A DNA stretch of 64,000 nt from NCBI RefSeq assembly GCF_008795985.1, contig NZ_VMHP01000001.1, positions 558,001 to 622,000 on the forward strand. Direction: 5' to 3'. Made by a program: the position numbers and the translations under genes. Positions within the stretch are counted from its first letter, which is position 1; each line of letters starts with the position of its first letter. The DNA is from Marinobacter halotolerans (GTDB lineage Bacteria; Pseudomonadota; Gammaproteobacteria; Pseudomonadales; Oleiphilaceae). The notes under the pieces are model-generated. The model was not told the DNA's origin. It did no database searches and worked only from the letters and a program-made list of their open reading frames with translations. Of this stretch, positions 62,899-64,000 are shown one piece after another.

Positions 62899-64000
62899 TT
62901 ATCCGCCAACCACCTTAATGACCCGCTCCAGCATCGGGTCCTTGCCTTCCTCGCGCCCTTTTAGGCCAAGGTACTTGAGACGGATGTGTGGCGGGATGCC
63001 TACGTCTTCGTATATCTCACCGTCGTAGGCCCGGTAGATTTCATTGGACAAGGTCAGGTGCCAGCCATTTGGCAGATGGCGTTCCAGCGTGTCGGAAAGG
63101 ATGCCCTGGGTAGGCTCGCCAATAAGGGTGAGACGGGGGTGCTGCAGCAAGGAGAGCACGAAGATTTCTGCCGCACTGGCCGTAAGCTCGCTGGTCAGTA
63201 CAAACAGGTTGCCCTGGTAAGTTTCATCGGCAGGCGTGACATAGACAGACTGCTTTCCGGTGAATCCCTTGCCATGACGCGCTGACTTGGTGAAAGCCAG
63301 CCGTTTGCGATCCATCAGGTAGGCTGCAAAGCGCAGTGCGACACCGTCGTACCCCCCACCATTATTGCGAAGATCGATCACCAGATTGGGCAGCTCGCCA
63401 ACATCTGCCAGCACCCGCTTCATCACATTGTCGACTGCATTGAGATCCGCAGCCGGCTTTCCTGACTTGCCACTTTGCCCGGCCATGGCACGGATGTTCA
63501 GGTAACCGATGAGGTCATTAAGCCGCCCCCACTCCACCAGCCGGTTGCCGCCATGGCTAACGGCGCCTGCGAGATATTCCTCATGGATCACGTCACGCGC
63601 GGACTCGTTGAGATCGCCCAGGTAGCTGGTGAGCTCGCGGTCATCATTGGCATCTTCAAGTTCCCGTGTCAGCCGCCTGAAGAGCGCCGGCTCGGCACCT
63701 GCCCTGTAATGACCCAAGGGTGAATGCAGACGAATATGGCCATCCTTAAGGGGCCGTAGCATCGCAACCATGATGGCAAAGAGCGTTTCTTGTGTTGGGT
63801 TCGCGTTAATCTGGGGAAGATAGTTATGATGCGCCTGGTCCCAGGCCACACCCTTGAGTTCAAACAGGGCGTACTGCTCGTGAAAGGTTCGCCAGAAAAC
63901 GTCAAAGTTGTATTGCGGATCTTTTGCTTTGTGCCTGCGACTTTCAGTGACACTGGCGGGCAAGTCTTTCAGGCGGCGGAAGCCGATGCGTGCCACGCCC
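62899..64000 (-). CDS. S41 family C-terminal-processing-type peptidase (5' end outside the window)
   Basis: At least 365 residues; the frame continues past the right edge, so the start is missing. The core domain has LVIDLRNNGGGYD, the nucleophile Ser in TSELTASAAEIF and the closing GEPTQGILSDTLER, typical of tricorn-core/CtpA-like serine peptidases. A PDZ domain is not obvious in the visible part. Probably periplasmic or cytoplasmic tail-specific proteolysis. Confidence 0.85.
   Translation of the reverse strand, partial: GVARIGFRRLKDLPASVTESRRHKAKDPQYNFDVFWRTFHEQYALFELKGVAWDQAHHNYLPQINANPTQETLFAIMVAMLRPLKDGHIRLHSPLGHYRAGAEPALFRRLTRELEDANDDRELTSYLGDLNESARDVIHEEYLAGAVSHGGNRLVEWGRLNDLIGYLNIRAMAGQSGKSGKPAADLNAVDNVMKRVLADVGELPNLVIDLRNNGGGYDGVALRFAAYLMDRKRLAFTKSARHGKGFTGKQSVYVTPADETYQGNLFVLTSELTASAAEIFVLSLLQHPRLTLIGEPTQGILSDTLERHLPNGWHLTLSNEIYRAYDGEIYEDVGIPPHIRLKYLGLKGREEGKDPMLERVIKVVGG

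Overview
The window is chromosomal DNA of a moderately GC-rich marine-type gammaproteobacterium. Marinobacter or a close relative is the best guess. This is inferred from gene content (LldD/LldR close to the enterobacterial proteins, RadD, EfpL, SlyD, DUF2897/DUF3010/DUF3185-type small proteins, MSHA-like prepilin, SorAB-like pair) and not from a marker gene. I found no rRNA, tRNA, CRISPR array, insertion sequence, integrase or phage module. Most of the window is ordinary housekeeping and accessory metabolism in short operons.

Layout. 0-5.7 kb: a YqeY-family protein divergent from threonine aldolase, a glutathione S-transferase, then a complete four-gene polar amino-acid ABC transporter (binding protein, two permeases, ATPase) with a strong hairpin after the binding-protein gene and a terminator at the end. 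5.8-10.3 kb: an RND/MMPL exporter fused to a periplasmic LolA-like domain, followed 4 bp later by an outer-membrane barrel; together they look like a trans-envelope hydrophobic-cargo system. 10.3-15.7 kb: CDGSH protein, a berberine-bridge-type flavoprotein divergent from a flavin monooxygenase-like protein, DUF3175, PolX. 15.8-19.8 kb: a 662-residue protein with a papain-like Cys/His/Asn pattern, OsmC, TenA, a small membrane protein, and a cold-shock protein with a textbook terminator. 19.8-32.5 kb: many small stress and metabolism genes, including an iron-dependent alcohol dehydrogenase, an orphan solute-binding protein, a metallo-beta-lactamase-fold protein, ThpR, RidA, a hormone-sensitive-lipase-type hydrolase, a cytochrome c and a ferric-reductase-like flavoprotein.

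32.5-44.7 kb: radD-efpL operon, dehalogenase, YHS protein, a second orphan binding protein, and the lactate locus lldR/lldD, whose divergent promoters each have a near-palindromic operator just downstream. Then comes a bcp-slyD-DUF2238 operon, an amine-oxidase-like flavoprotein, a methyltransferase, a barrel protein and a third orphan binding protein. 44.9-50.8 kb: a Big_2-repeat lipoprotein broken by a one-base frameshift, a deoxyribosyltransferase-MOSC pair, and several small proteins including two Cys-rich (zinc-ribbon-like) ones.

50.8-57 kb is the most accessory-looking part. A four-gene minus-strand cluster (NERD nuclease-like, cold-shock/DUF1294, two unknown Cys-containing proteins) uses non-ATG starts for three of its genes. 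It is followed by a decay zone with three truncated or broken genes (OST-HTH tail, CPBP protease N-terminus, DUF2860 barrel with an internal deletion) around an orphan prepilin. 57-64 kb: nitroreductase-like protein, an FtsH paralogue convergent with a two-domain thioredoxin, an SDR enzyme, a sulfite dehydrogenase SorA/SorB-like pair and an S41 peptidase running off the right edge.
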